DNA from: RHLJ01 sp963974345
GTDB taxonomy: Bacteria > Bacteroidota > Rhodothermia > Balneolales > Balneolaceae
Reading direction: 5' to 3'
Assembly (NCBI GenBank): GCA_963974345.1
Contig: CAXBBW010000018.1
Coordinates: 1-64,000 of the forward strand
DNA length: 64,000 nucleotides
A program made the position numbers and the translations under genes. Position 1 is the first letter of the stretch; each line of letters begins with the position of its first letter. The notes under the pieces were generated by a model, which did no database searches, was not told where the DNA came from, and saw only the letters and a program-made list of their open reading frames with translations. Below are positions 44,532 through 53,666 of the stretch, piece by piece.

Positions 44532-45752
44532 GTGCATAAAAGTCTCTACCCTATTTTCTTTATCATTTTCGCTGCTACTATTTGGTTCACTCAAAGTGAA
44601 GTTGAACCCGTTGAAATCCCTCTTAAAATTATAGAAAAAGCTCAAATTATTGATGATTCCACAAAAGCTTTTTTGAATGAGTTCGAGCTAAAAGTTGAAG
44701 AAGGAATGAAACAACGAGGAATACCTGGCGGTGCAATTGTTATTACGAGAGGAACAGATATTATTTTTCAAAAAGGGTTTGGAGTAAAGGTTAAAAGCAC
44801 AACCGATTCTGTTGATATACATACCGTTTTTCGACTTGGAAGTGTCTCAAAAGGCTTCGCTTCCATTCTTGCAGGAACAATGGTAGAGGATGAACTTATG
44901 CACTGGAATGACCCTGTAGTTTCTTACGTTCCTGAATTTGAATTAAATGATTCTGATCAAACTCAACGAGTTCAAATTAACCATTTGCTATCGCATACAT
45001 CAGGTCTTCCACGTCATGCTTACACAAATCTTGTTGAAGACGGTCTTTCATTAAATAGAATTATTCCAAGATTTAGTAATGTAGAGTTAATTAGTGAAGA
45101 AGGAGTCCAATTAGCCTACCAAAATGCAGCTTATGCAATTATTGAAAAAGTAATAGAATCTAAGGCTGATACTACTTTCGGTGGAGAATTAAAAAATAAG
45201 CTATTTGATCCATTGCTGATGAGTAATGCAAGTACTACTCATAAAGAGTTAGTAGAAAATAAGAACAAAGCCATGCCACACCTCTATCATTCTAGAAGAA
45301 AGGGCTTACTTCCTACTCCAATCAGTAAGAAATATTATAATGCTATTTCTGCAGGAGGAATTAATGCATCCATATCAGATATGGGCAATTGGTTATTGAT
45401 GTTGACGGGTAATAATCCCGAAATAATTTCTAATGAAACACTTGATCAAATCTTTGAGCCTATAGCTTCGATTAACAACCGTCGTTTTAGCCGTTATTGG
45501 GATGAGGTTAATGAATCTTTTTATGGTTTAGGTTGGCGTATTCTAGATAATTATGGTCAAAAAATTGTCTATCATGGTGGATATGTGAATGGCTATCGAA
45601 GTGAAATAGCATTTGATAAAGAGAATAAAATTGGAATCTGTATTTTATTCAATTCCCCTTCTAGCTATGCACTTCAAGTAATTCCTGATTTCTTTAATGA
45701 GTTCATGCCATCAAAAGCTACTCAGCAGCGTGAAACATCATTGAGTAAATAA
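44532..45752 (+). CDS. Beta-lactamase-family serine hydrolase, exported
   Basis: 406 residues, GTG start, with a hydrophobic N-terminal signal or anchor (YPIFFIIFAATIWF). Class C beta-lactamase/DD-peptidase motifs are in order: SVSK in FRLGSVSKGFAS (Ser-x-x-Lys), YQNAAY (Tyr-x-Asn) and HGGYVNGYRS (the KTG-equivalent). INHLLSHTSGLPRHAY is typical. Such proteins are esterases or peptidases more often than true beta-lactamases. Between a DUF1801 gene and rlmG on one strand. Confidence 0.88.
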   Translation: MHKSLYPIFFIIFAATIWFTQSEVEPVEIPLKIIEKAQIIDDSTKAFLNEFELKVEEGMKQRGIPGGAIVITRGTDIIFQKGFGVKVKSTTDSVDIHTVFRLGSVSKGFASILAGTMVEDELMHWNDPVVSYVPEFELNDSDQTQRVQINHLLSHTSGLPRHAYTNLVEDGLSLNRIIPRFSNVELISEEGVQLAYQNAAYAIIEKVIESKADTTFGGELKNKLFDPLLMSNASTTHKELVENKNKAMPHLYHSRRKGLLPTPISKKYYNAISAGGINASISDMGNWLLMLTGNNPEIISNETLDQIFEPIASINNRRFSRYWDEVNESFYGLGWRILDNYGQKIVYHGGYVNGYRSEIAFDKENKIGICILFNSPSSYALQVIPDFFNEFMPSKATQQRETSLSK

Positions 45753-45773
45753 TTAAACTTTTAAAACAACTAA

Positions 45774-46868
45774 GTGACTAAGAATCTCAATATTAAGCGC
45801 TACCCTGCTACCGAGAATAAATCGCTACAAGCCTGGAATGCCTCTGATGAGTACATACTTTCCTATGTAAATGATCACCAGCTCTCAGATAAAAGAACAG
45901 TGATTTTTAATGATCGATTTGGGTTTTTAGGATGTCACTTGTCTTCATCAAATGCAATTCAAATTATCAACTATAAGAGTGAGCAAAAAGCTTTACAGTT
46001 CAATCTTAAGAACAACGAGTTAGTACTTAATGAGGGTTCAATATTATTTCCATTATCCGAGTTACCTAGTGGCATTCAACTTGGAATAATTAAAGTTCCA
46101 AAATCTATTGAATTGTTTGAATTCTACCTTTCTAAGCTATCAAAAAGTATTAATAAGGATGGTGTTGTACTTTGCGGTTTTATGACTAAATACTTCAATA
46201 AAAGCATGGTTTCTGCTGCAGAAACCTATTTTGAAGAGGTAGAACAAAGCCTAGCTTGGAAAAAATCAAGGATACTTATTCTTAAAAAACCAAAGGATAT
46301 TGAAGGCAAGAATCCTATTCAGTCCTTTAGCTTCTCGCATTCTTTAACTGGTGATATAGAAATCAATCAATATCCTGGAGTTTTTTCTTCAAAAAGGATT
46401 GATCAAGCGACTGAATTTTTTCTAGATCACTTAGGAGTCACTGATAATGTTGATCGAATTTTAGACCTTGCATCAGGAAATGGAATACTTGGCATAACTG
46501 CTAAAACTATCAACCCAAAAAGTGAAATTACATTAGTTGATGATTCTTTCTTAGCAGTTGAATCCTCTAGATTGAATCTAAATTCTGAGAATACTCATTT
46601 CAAATGGAAAGATACGCTGGAAGATTTTGAAAGTGAGTATTTTGACCTAGTAATTTCCAATCCTCCCTTCCACTTCGAGTTTGAAACCAATATCGAGGTT
46701 TCAATTTTTTTATTTAAAGAAGTCTACCGATGTTTAAAAATAGGTGGGAGATTTCGATCGGTGGCAAGTAAACACCTCAATTTTAAAACTCATTTAGATT
46801 CGTTGTTTTCTTCTACCAAAATAGTTGCTGAAACCACCAAGTTCGTGGTTTATGAAAGCGTGAAGTAA
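45774..46868 (+). CDS. rlmG: 23S rRNA (guanine-N2) methyltransferase RlmG-like
   Basis: 364 residues, GTG start. The N-terminal domain has the RlmG signature, KRYPATENKSLQAWNASDEYIL. The C-terminal half is a class I methyltransferase (ILDLASGNGILGITAK, ITLVDDSFLAVESSRLNL) with the NPPFH catalytic motif of guanine N2-methyltransferases. RlmG methylates G1835 of 23S rRNA in E. coli; RsmC is the closest alternative, but the N-terminus favours RlmG. Confidence 0.87.
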   Translation: MTKNLNIKRYPATENKSLQAWNASDEYILSYVNDHQLSDKRTVIFNDRFGFLGCHLSSSNAIQIINYKSEQKALQFNLKNNELVLNEGSILFPLSELPSGIQLGIIKVPKSIELFEFYLSKLSKSINKDGVVLCGFMTKYFNKSMVSAAETYFEEVEQSLAWKKSRILILKKPKDIEGKNPIQSFSFSHSLTGDIEINQYPGVFSSKRIDQATEFFLDHLGVTDNVDRILDLASGNGILGITAKTINPKSEITLVDDSFLAVESSRLNLNSENTHFKWKDTLEDFESEYFDLVISNPPFHFEFETNIEVSIFLFKEVYRCLKIGGRFRSVASKHLNFKTHLDSLFSSTKIVAETTKFVVYESVK

Positions 46869-46893
46869 TAGGTTTGTAGTTTACATCCAAAGA

Positions 46894-46921
46894 GATACTT
46901 CAGAAGTATCCTCAGAAGGAC
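46894..46921. repeat. Dispersed repeat fragment (GIY-YIG-flank type)
   Basis: GATACTTCAGAAGTATCCTCAGAAGGAC shares the 13-base block GAAGTATCCTCAG with 29530-29561 and GTATCCTCAG with 58584-58619. It is a diverged copy in the rlmG/esterase gap. Confidence 0.5.
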
Positions 46922-46990
46922 TAGTTAGTTTATTCTTTTCTTCGATTAACTTTTAGTTTAGTTCGGCATTCATCCATTTCATTCACATAA

Positions 46991-47857
46991 TTATTTAGCC
47001 AACAACCCACTATCTCTCATCCAGTCTTCTAATCTTCTTGACCAGGTTCTAATACCATTCAATTCCGATCGATCTCCCATATTAAAAGCATGATCACCAT
47101 GTGTATAGATATGTGCTTCAAAAGGCGCGCCTGCTTTACGGTACGCTAAAAGCAATTTTATAATTGGCTCGGAGCAACATTCATCATTATTAGAAACTAC
47201 TCCAAACGTAGATGGAGCATCTTTAGTAACTAAGTCAGGTATAAATAGTGGCCCAGGATAAACTAGAATTTGAAAGTTCGGTTTCGAGCTTATTCCATCA
47301 ATTTGATCTCTAATCGTTTGATGTTCGGTTCCATCTCCATATGCAACTAGTGCAGCAGTTTCTCCACCTGCCGAAAATCCTACTATGCCAATACGTTTTG
47401 GGTCAAATCCCCATTGTTCTGCATATGCTCTTGCAATACGAACACTACGATGCGCATCTTGCGCATTATGTATTTCCAGATTATATGGAGAATCCTCTTC
47501 CCTCGCCAACCGATATTTAATTACAATTGCAGTGACACCAATCGAGTTAAAAAACTTGGCAGCTTTTACCCCTTCAGAGTTGTAAACTAGATTCATATGA
47601 CCTCCACCTGGAAAAATAACTACAGCCGTTCCATTAGCTATTTCAGGATCGGCTAAAAATACATTGGCTGTTGGATTATGAATATTTCGGACCCACCAAT
47701 CGGCAGCCTGTTCAGGTTCGTCTTTTCTATCCTCGAAACCAGGAGCACCGTTTTCCCAAAGCGGAACAACAATTGGTTCAGTTTGGGCAAATACATTTGT
47801 ATTGATTATCGCTAATGTACAAACTGCTAAAAATATTGAGACTAATCTAAACTTCAT
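46991..47857 (-). CDS. Exported alpha/beta hydrolase (acetyl-xylan-esterase-like)
   Basis: 288 residues with a signal peptide (ends NVFAQ). The motifs are VVIFPGGGHMNLVYNSEG (oxyanion loop), IGIVGFSAGGETAAL (Ser nucleophile) and YTHGDHAFNMG (His). The sequence resembles BD-FAE/acetyl-xylan-esterase-type hydrolases that remove acetyl or feruloyl groups from plant polysaccharides. It stands alone. Confidence 0.83.
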   Translation of the reverse strand: MKFRLVSIFLAVCTLAIINTNVFAQTEPIVVPLWENGAPGFEDRKDEPEQAADWWVRNIHNPTANVFLADPEIANGTAVVIFPGGGHMNLVYNSEGVKAAKFFNSIGVTAIVIKYRLAREEDSPYNLEIHNAQDAHRSVRIARAYAEQWGFDPKRIGIVGFSAGGETAALVAYGDGTEHQTIRDQIDGISSKPNFQILVYPGPLFIPDLVTKDAPSTFGVVSNNDECCSEPIIKLLLAYRKAGAPFEAHIYTHGDHAFNMGDRSELNGIRTWSRRLEDWMRDSGLLAK

Positions 47858-48496
47858 TTAAGGCTGCAAAATAGTTATTGAGAGGCGCTAAAGTATTGAT
47901 GGGTAGAGTTATAAACAAACTTGATTTAGCATATTGAAAACTGCACCTAGAAAGAACAAAAACCAACCAATTATCAAATCAATAATCTCAGGTTCATTAC
48001 CATAAATTTCTTTGTACTCTTTCTACTTAAGATGTAGGGAAGTTAGCTCATTAGAAAGATATTGGGCTCCTTTCCCTGAATTGGATTGAAAACTTTATAA
48101 GTATTCCTTTTCTATTTCATCAGGAGTATATGTCATGAATTTAGTTAAGGCTACATAACGTCCCTGCGTTTAAACGACGAAGGTTTTCAATTGAATGGAA
48201 AGTAACATAATTAATGAATTAGCTGAAAGTTAAACTTTGCGGAGCCACTACCCGAAGCCTGTACTGAACTTGATTCAGTCTCAGCCTTATAATGCTTATA
48301 TAAGATTCATATTAGATCACTTTCGCGCTGCTCGTGAATGGAAACACTTGCAAGGATCCCGATACTTCGGCAGACAAAGCAATCCTTGGTGTATGGGAGG
48401 GGTAACTTCTTCGCCAGCTGGTGGATCGTGAAGGGGTACATTTTCAACTCGCTCCGATGCTCTGTGTAGGAGTGCATCCCTTGAGTTTATATTTTT
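47858..48496. other. 639-bp gap without a convincing gene
   Basis: It holds the promoter of the esterase gene. I see a GATCCCGATACTTCGGC motif (48357-48373) with a CCGA/TCGG mini-hairpin, and GTACTGAACTTGATTCAGTC (48261-48280), both of the kind that recur as intergenic repeats in related genomes. A 64-codon frame at 48237-48431 starts with TTG and has no recognisable content. The 23-bp repeat at 48211-48233 is noted separately. Confidence 0.4.
48211..48233. repeat. 23-bp direct repeat, copy 1
   Basis: TTAATGAATTA-GCTG-AAAGTTAA; matches 50101-50123 at 21 of 23 positions. The copies bracket the T9SS DUF4380 gene. Confidence 0.5.
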
Positions 48497-50080
48497 TTAC
48501 TTTATCAAAAGCATTTTATTGGTTTTGGTAAATGTTCCTGCTTTAATCGAATAGAAATACACACCACTTGGTAAATTATCAGCACTAAATTCCACAGTAT
48601 AACTTCCTGATTGTTTTCGCTCATTTACTAAATTAGCTACTGGTTGACCTATTATGTTAAAGATATTCAATTGAACATCTGATGCTTTAGGAATAGAGTA
48701 ACTTATTAATGTACTTGGATTAAATGGATTCGGATAATTTTGATTCAGTTTAAAGTCTGAAGGTAGATTCGAACTGATTTCTGTATTGGTTGTTAACACT
48801 TGTACAGATTCAGACACTAAAACCCCAATTTTATTTAGGTCAGCATCAACCAACACCATTCGAACAGAGTCTACATCTTCGGAAATACTGAATGGTTCGT
48901 TATATTCGAACATATTTAATGGAGTCACTTTTACAGTATCAGTACTTTCTATTATAGTCCCAGTATTATCTAAGTATTCAAGTCTGGCAAAGGCATTATG
49001 AAACACGCCAAAAGAACCTGAAAGCCTTTCAAGATCAGGAGAATATCCGAAGTGCGTTACAGCTCCCACTGCATTCACAGACAAAATGGGATCACTATTA
49101 ATTTTAGCTGCCCACCAGTTTTCTGTAAACGTATATGTCCCTCCGTTTGGCGGAAGTGAAATAATGGGACTTAAGACTTCTACTTCCAGATAAAGCGGAT
49201 CAGCATTTATCCAGACCTCTACTCTAGCTCCTTCATCCGGATAGTTACCCGATTCATCAATATCAAAAGTTTTAGCGTAGATATATCCCTCTTGCTCATC
49301 TACATACGCAATCCATCCAAGGTGAGAGTCGGCAAAAATCTTTTTCGATTCTGGTAGAAATTGAACCCCAAAAATTCCATCCGCTACTTCCCCTAACCAA
49401 GCGCTTGATGCTGCACTTACACGAACTCCATCAGAACCATATCTACTTTCTGGATTGATAGGGAAATACACCTTAAAATTCTCGAAATCAGTCTTACCGG
49501 GATGATTGGTAATATGTTGAGTGACATCCCAAATACTCCACTCTTGTACATCGTCAGCTACATTTATGATGGTTTGATCTACTTTTACTCGACTACTATT
49601 TTTATAAATCGTAGTATTTCTTTTAAACTGAAGATTCGGGGTTCTCCATTGTTCTACAGGACTTATTACTTCCAAACTTACCGAATCATGAGTTATATAC
49701 GTAGCTTCGTGTTCATAACTTCCAAAATCCAATATTGGAGGTGGAGGCCAATTCCATTCGCTTTGCGGAGCTGGCCAGTTTTTGAATCCACCAAAGTTAG
49801 GCCAACTTGAACCAGAACTTGGTGTAGGAGTATTTCCAATTTCGTCTGGATTTACAAACATAGAGGAGTGATTGCCTAAGTCAAACTGCATAATCTTTGC
49901 ACCAATTTCAGGAACTGTGGAAACTGTTATTAATCCATTTTTCATTACCCAAGAATCCCACCCCCATTCATTATGATTCTCGATTAATTCTAAAGTGGTT
50001 CCTTCTTGTCCCAGACTTTTAAACGGATTAATTACAGAATTAATAACAATTATAAAGAGTACAAAAAAGGTAAATCGCAT
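48497..50080 (-). CDS. DUF4380-like secreted protein with T9SS sorting domain
   Basis: About 527 residues from the ATG at 50080 (MRFTFFVLF); a TTG four codons earlier gives the longest frame. A signal peptide is followed by a beta-sandwich resembling DUF4380 (NGLITVSTVPEIGAKIMQFDLGNHSSMFVNP, WPPPPILDFGSYEHEATY, FKVYFPINPESRYGSDGVRV), a fold related to galactose mutarotase-type domains. A type A sorting domain (LNQNYPNPFNPST to NKMLLIK) closes it. No active site can be assigned. Direct repeats of 23 bp flank it. Confidence 0.78.
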   Translation of the reverse strand: MRFTFFVLFIIVINSVINPFKSLGQEGTTLELIENHNEWGWDSWVMKNGLITVSTVPEIGAKIMQFDLGNHSSMFVNPDEIGNTPTPSSGSSWPNFGGFKNWPAPQSEWNWPPPPILDFGSYEHEATYITHDSVSLEVISPVEQWRTPNLQFKRNTTIYKNSSRVKVDQTIINVADDVQEWSIWDVTQHITNHPGKTDFENFKVYFPINPESRYGSDGVRVSAASSAWLGEVADGIFGVQFLPESKKIFADSHLGWIAYVDEQEGYIYAKTFDIDESGNYPDEGARVEVWINADPLYLEVEVLSPIISLPPNGGTYTFTENWWAAKINSDPILSVNAVGAVTHFGYSPDLERLSGSFGVFHNAFARLEYLDNTGTIIESTDTVKVTPLNMFEYNEPFSISEDVDSVRMVLVDADLNKIGVLVSESVQVLTTNTEISSNLPSDFKLNQNYPNPFNPSTLISYSIPKASDVQLNIFNIIGQPVANLVNERKQSGSYTVEFSADNLPSGVYFYSIKAGTFTKTNKMLLIK

Positions 50081-50100
50081 TTTTAAGATCAATAATAGAG

Positions 50101-50123
50101 TTAATGAATTATCAGAAAGTTAA
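50101..50123. repeat. 23-bp direct repeat, copy 2
   Basis: TTAATGAATTA-TCAG-AAAGTTAA; partner of 48211-48233, immediately upstream of the DUF4380-like gene. Confidence 0.5.
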
Positions 50124-50205
50124 TAAAATAAGGTTCTATAAACTTTATAACCTTCTCTCTTCTTATTACGTACCTTTGCCTCACTGTTAACATAAATTTT
50201 TTGCT

Positions 50206-50370
50206 ATGAGCATACTTAGACTAATCATTGCCATTTTTATTCCACCACTAGCCGTTTTTTTAACCGTTGGAATTCGTGGAGCTTTCTGGATAAACCTTTT
50301 ACTTACATTTCTTGGATATCTTCCTGGTATAATTCATGCTGTTTGGGTAATCGCAAAACACGATAAATGA
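50206..50370 (+). CDS. YqaE/Pmp3-family small membrane protein
   Basis: A 54-residue gene read by hand: MSILRLIIAIFIPPLAVFL, then GIRGAFWINLLLTFLGYLPG and IIHAVWVIAKHDK. Two membrane helices, with the IPPLAVFL and LTFLGYLPGIIHA blocks, match the UPF0057/Pmp3 proteolipid family, linked in other organisms to membrane potential and salt or cold stress. The stop overlaps the next gene's ATG by 4 bases (ATGA). Confidence 0.9.
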   Translation: MSILRLIIAIFIPPLAVFLTVGIRGAFWINLLLTFLGYLPGIIHAVWVIAKHDK

Positions 50371-51248
50371 AGTTTAACACTTTAGGAAAATCACAAATTC
50401 AAGTATCTGAGATTAGCTTTGGGTGTATGTCGCTGGAGAACAACCATTCTTTAAATGAATCCCTTCTTCGTAAAGCTTTTGATTCTGGATTTAATTTCTT
50501 TGACACTGCTGATTTATACGATAAGGGTTGGAATGAAGAATCAGTAGGTAAAGCGTTAAAACCAATTCGAGATCAAGTGATTATTGCCACCAAGGTTGGA
50601 AATCAATGGCGAGAAGATGGCTCTGGATGGGATTGGAACCCAAGTAAGGAATATATTCTAAAAGCTGTAGATGAAAGTCTTCGTCGACTCCAAACCGATT
50701 ATATCGACTTATACCAACTTCACGGTGGTACTATTGATGATCCGATAGATGACGCCATTGAAGCTTTTGAACTCCTTAAACAACAAGGGAAAATTCGGGA
50801 ATATGGAATCTCCTCCATCCGACCCAATGTAATTCGGGAATGGATTGAAAGATCAAATATAGTTTCTGTAATGATGCAATACAGTTTATTAGATCGCCGA
50901 CCTGAAGAAAAATGCTTAGATATACTTCATGAAAATGATATTTCTGTACTAACACGTGGAAGCCTTGCAAAAGGAATGCTAATTGATAAACCCATTACAG
51001 ATTATCTAGGATATTCTGAATATGAAGTCGAGTTAATTCAGCAAAAGATTCAACGTTTAGAAAACCAAATTTCTTCCTCTTTACAGTTTGTACTACAACA
51101 TAACGTCGTAGCAAGTGTGGTGGTTGGGATTCGAACCGAAGAGCAATTGAGTTCAATTGTTGAATCAATTAGTTGTGATATTTCTACTGAAGCTTTGAAA
51201 AAACTTGGAGAAGTACTGGAACTAAACGTGTATGAAGCTCACCGTTAA
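50367..51248 (+). CDS. Aldo/keto reductase
   Basis: 293-residue NADPH-dependent oxidoreductase of the AKR superfamily. The tetrad is visible: Asp in NFFDTADLYD, Tyr in ADLYD, Lys in IIATKVGNQW and His in DYIDLYQLHGG. RKAFDSGFNFFDTAD and VVASVVVGIRTEEQL (cofactor region) fit. Overlaps the Pmp3-like gene by 4 bases. Substrate unknown. Confidence 0.92.
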   Translation: MKFNTLGKSQIQVSEISFGCMSLENNHSLNESLLRKAFDSGFNFFDTADLYDKGWNEESVGKALKPIRDQVIIATKVGNQWREDGSGWDWNPSKEYILKAVDESLRRLQTDYIDLYQLHGGTIDDPIDDAIEAFELLKQQGKIREYGISSIRPNVIREWIERSNIVSVMMQYSLLDRRPEEKCLDILHENDISVLTRGSLAKGMLIDKPITDYLGYSEYEVELIQQKIQRLENQISSSLQFVLQHNVVASVVVGIRTEEQLSSIVESISCDISTEALKKLGEVLELNVYEAHR

Positions 51249-51326
51249 TTGTAAAAAGGTTTTCCAACAATATCCTTCGTCCCTAATTCTCGGGGTCAGA
51301 AGGAGTAGATGTAGATTTTTTCCAAT

Positions 51327-51349
51327 TCATTCAGAGCGAAAGCGATGAA
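51327..51349. repeat. Dispersed repeat fragment (GIY-YIG left-flank type)
   Basis: TCATTCAGAGCGAAAGCGATGAA matches the left flank of the GIY-YIG gene (58121-58143) at 20 of 23 positions. GTAGATGT just upstream is also shared with that flank. Confidence 0.6.
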
Positions 51350-51501
51350 ACTAATTGGATATTAATTTCTCAAGATCAGTAGGACCAAAGTAATAGTTCT
51401 CCACGATTTTTATTAACTACGGTGCTAGCTTTGCATTATCTTTAAAGTTCGTAATGTAGTATCATTAATCGAGTTAATTTAAACGGACAGCAACCAACTA
51501 C

Positions 51502-52659
51502 GTGGCGTATACCTATATAAATACTTCAGGACAATTATCAGAATGTATTAATCATCTTTCTACGAAATCAGAAATCGCAATAGATCTTGAATTCGATAAA
51601 AACAGATTTAGATATGGATTTAATCTTTGTTTAATGCAGATTTATTCTGGGGATGAATGTTTTTTGATTGATCCATTAAGCGAAGAAATTGACATCAAAC
51701 TTATATTTCCAGTCCTGGAAAATTCATCCATTCAAAAAATTGCATTCTCATTCGGTGAAGACATTCGCCTTCTTCATCATATCGGATGTAAACCTAAAGG
51801 ATTGTATGATTTAAGTATTGCCTCTGCCCTACTCAACTACCCACCAACTTCACTTACAAACTTGTTGTTAGATATACTTGGTACTGATGTGGGGAAATCA
51901 TCACAACAAAGTAACTGGTTTGATAGACCACTAAGCGATGATCAACTAAGTTATGCTGCTAATGATGTACTTCACCTCTTTAAATTGAAAGAAGTACTTG
52001 CTAAAGAAGCTTCCGATAAAGGCGTTGAAGATTGGATCAATCAAGAAAATGACTTGTTTGAGTCAGCAAATTATGAGAACGAAGATCATAATGCCTTCAT
52101 CAAGGAAAAAGACAAAGGTGATTTAACACACTTCGAGTGGTATTTGTTTACAAAATTGATGGAGTTCCGTGAAGAAAAGGCAAGGGAAATGAATAAACCT
52201 TCTTACCAAGTTATTGATAAGAAATATTTAGAAGGTGTTGCTCAACGTCCTAAGCAAATTAACGATTGGCAAAAACTAAGATCCACGCATAAAAGACTCA
52301 AAAACGGAAATACTCACAATGAAGTGATGGAGCTTTTGGAGAATGCAATTGCAGAAGCTGAGAAGCAGAAACTTTCTAAAACAAAAAAAGCATCTAATTC
52401 CTTTACTACTGAAGAATATCAAGAATTTAAACAAGCTCAACGATTGGTTGAAAAGGCGAAGAAAAATTGCTTCAAACCAATCCAAAAAGCAATGGAATCA
52501 GATTTAGGTAAAAATACCCAAACATATATACTAAATAATCGCTTAATGAAAGAATTGGTGAGTGGCGATACTTCCAATTATCTCCCCTACAAAAAAAATC
52601 TAATTGAAGATTACGCCAAAAAGCTTGATCTACAACTACACAATTACATTAAGGCATAA
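51502..52659 (+). CDS. rnd: Ribonuclease D
   Basis: 385 residues, GTG start. A 3'-5' exoribonuclease of the DEDDy group: Exo I EIAIDLEFDKNRF, Exo II KIAFSFGEDIRLLHHIG, Exo III LSYAANDVLHLFKLKE with Tyr and Asp. An HRDC domain (about 210-280, FTKLMEFREEKAREMNKPSYQVID) follows, and a Lys-rich C-terminal helical part. It trims the 3' ends of tRNAs and other stable RNAs. Precedes the epimerase gene by 11 bases. Confidence 0.93.
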   Translation: MAYTYINTSGQLSECINHLSTKSEIAIDLEFDKNRFRYGFNLCLMQIYSGDECFLIDPLSEEIDIKLIFPVLENSSIQKIAFSFGEDIRLLHHIGCKPKGLYDLSIASALLNYPPTSLTNLLLDILGTDVGKSSQQSNWFDRPLSDDQLSYAANDVLHLFKLKEVLAKEASDKGVEDWINQENDLFESANYENEDHNAFIKEKDKGDLTHFEWYLFTKLMEFREEKAREMNKPSYQVIDKKYLEGVAQRPKQINDWQKLRSTHKRLKNGNTHNEVMELLENAIAEAEKQKLSKTKKASNSFTTEEYQEFKQAQRLVEKAKKNCFKPIQKAMESDLGKNTQTYILNNRLMKELVSGDTSNYLPYKKNLIEDYAKKLDLQLHNYIKA

Positions 52660-52670
52660 TCGATCAGAAT

Positions 52671-53657
52671 ATGAAAGTTTTATTTATCGGCGGAACAGGA
52701 AATATTAGTGCCGAAGTAAGCAAGTTAGCAATAGAGCAAGGAATTGACCTTTATCTGTTAAATCGAGGAAACTCGGGCGTTACTATTTCTGGGGCAAAAT
52801 CCATCACTGCAGATATTTACAATATTGAAGAGACAAAAAAGGCACTAAAAGACCATATTTGGGATGTAGTAGTTAACTGGATTGCATTTATTCCAGAACA
52901 TGTTCAAAATGATATCGATTTATTTAGAGGGAAAACGAAACAGTATATTTTTATTAGTTCTGCTTCTATTTATCAAAAGCCTCCGACTTCTCATATTATT
53001 ACCGAATCTACACCAATCGCGAATCCTTATTGGGGATATTCGAGAGATAAAATAGCGTGTGAAGAATTGCTTCAAAAAGTCTATCAAGAAGAAGCTTTCC
53101 CAATGACAATTGTTCGTCCCTCTCATACGTATAATACAACAATCCCGCTATCCATAGGTGGTTGGACCGAATACACTGCCATCGATAGAATGAAAAAAGG
53201 AAAGAAAGTTATTATTCATGGAGATGGAACTTCACTTTGGACTCTTACCCATGCGAAAGACTTTGCAAAAGGATTTAATGGCTTACTTGGTCATGATCAA
53301 ACCGTTGGTCATGCAATTCATATTACTTCAGATGAAGTTTTAAATTGGAATCAGATTTATCAAATTGTAGCAGATACGGCTGGTGTAGAACTTAATGCTG
53401 TACATATTTCATCAGATTTCATTACAAAAATGGCACCCGGTGAAAAGGATGGTTTATTAGGCGATAAAGCTCATTGTGCTATTTTTGATAACACTAAGAT
53501 CAAATCTTTTGTACCCGATTTTAAAGCTTTGATTCCATTTAGAGTGGGATTTAAAGATACATTAGATTGGTTTGAAGCCGATAAGAAGCGAATGGTTGTT
53601 AATACTGAAACCAATGCTATGATGGATCGGATTATCGAGGCCCATGAAAGACCTTAA
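52671..53657 (+). CDS. NAD-dependent epimerase/dehydratase family protein
   Basis: 328-residue extended SDR: Rossmann start KVLFIGGTGNISAEVSKLA (GxxGxxG), YIFISSASIYQKP and active-site YSRDK (Tyr-x-x-x-Lys). GWTEYTAIDRMKKGKKVIIHGDGTSLWTLTHAKDFAKGF is typical of the mRNA-binding-protein-like or isoflavone-reductase-like epimerase branch. Sugar-nucleotide or other epimerase activity is possible; substrate unknown. Convergent with the following kinase gene. Confidence 0.87.
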   Translation: MKVLFIGGTGNISAEVSKLAIEQGIDLYLLNRGNSGVTISGAKSITADIYNIEETKKALKDHIWDVVVNWIAFIPEHVQNDIDLFRGKTKQYIFISSASIYQKPPTSHIITESTPIANPYWGYSRDKIACEELLQKVYQEEAFPMTIVRPSHTYNTTIPLSIGGWTEYTAIDRMKKGKKVIIHGDGTSLWTLTHAKDFAKGFNGLLGHDQTVGHAIHITSDEVLNWNQIYQIVADTAGVELNAVHISSDFITKMAPGEKDGLLGDKAHCAIFDNTKIKSFVPDFKALIPFRVGFKDTLDWFEADKKRMVVNTETNAMMDRIIEAHERP

Positions 53658-53666
53658 CTTTCTGGT

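Noticed and set aside
48237..48431. 64-codon frame in the 639-bp gap
   Set aside because: TTG start, no family resemblance, and it runs through repeat-like motifs.
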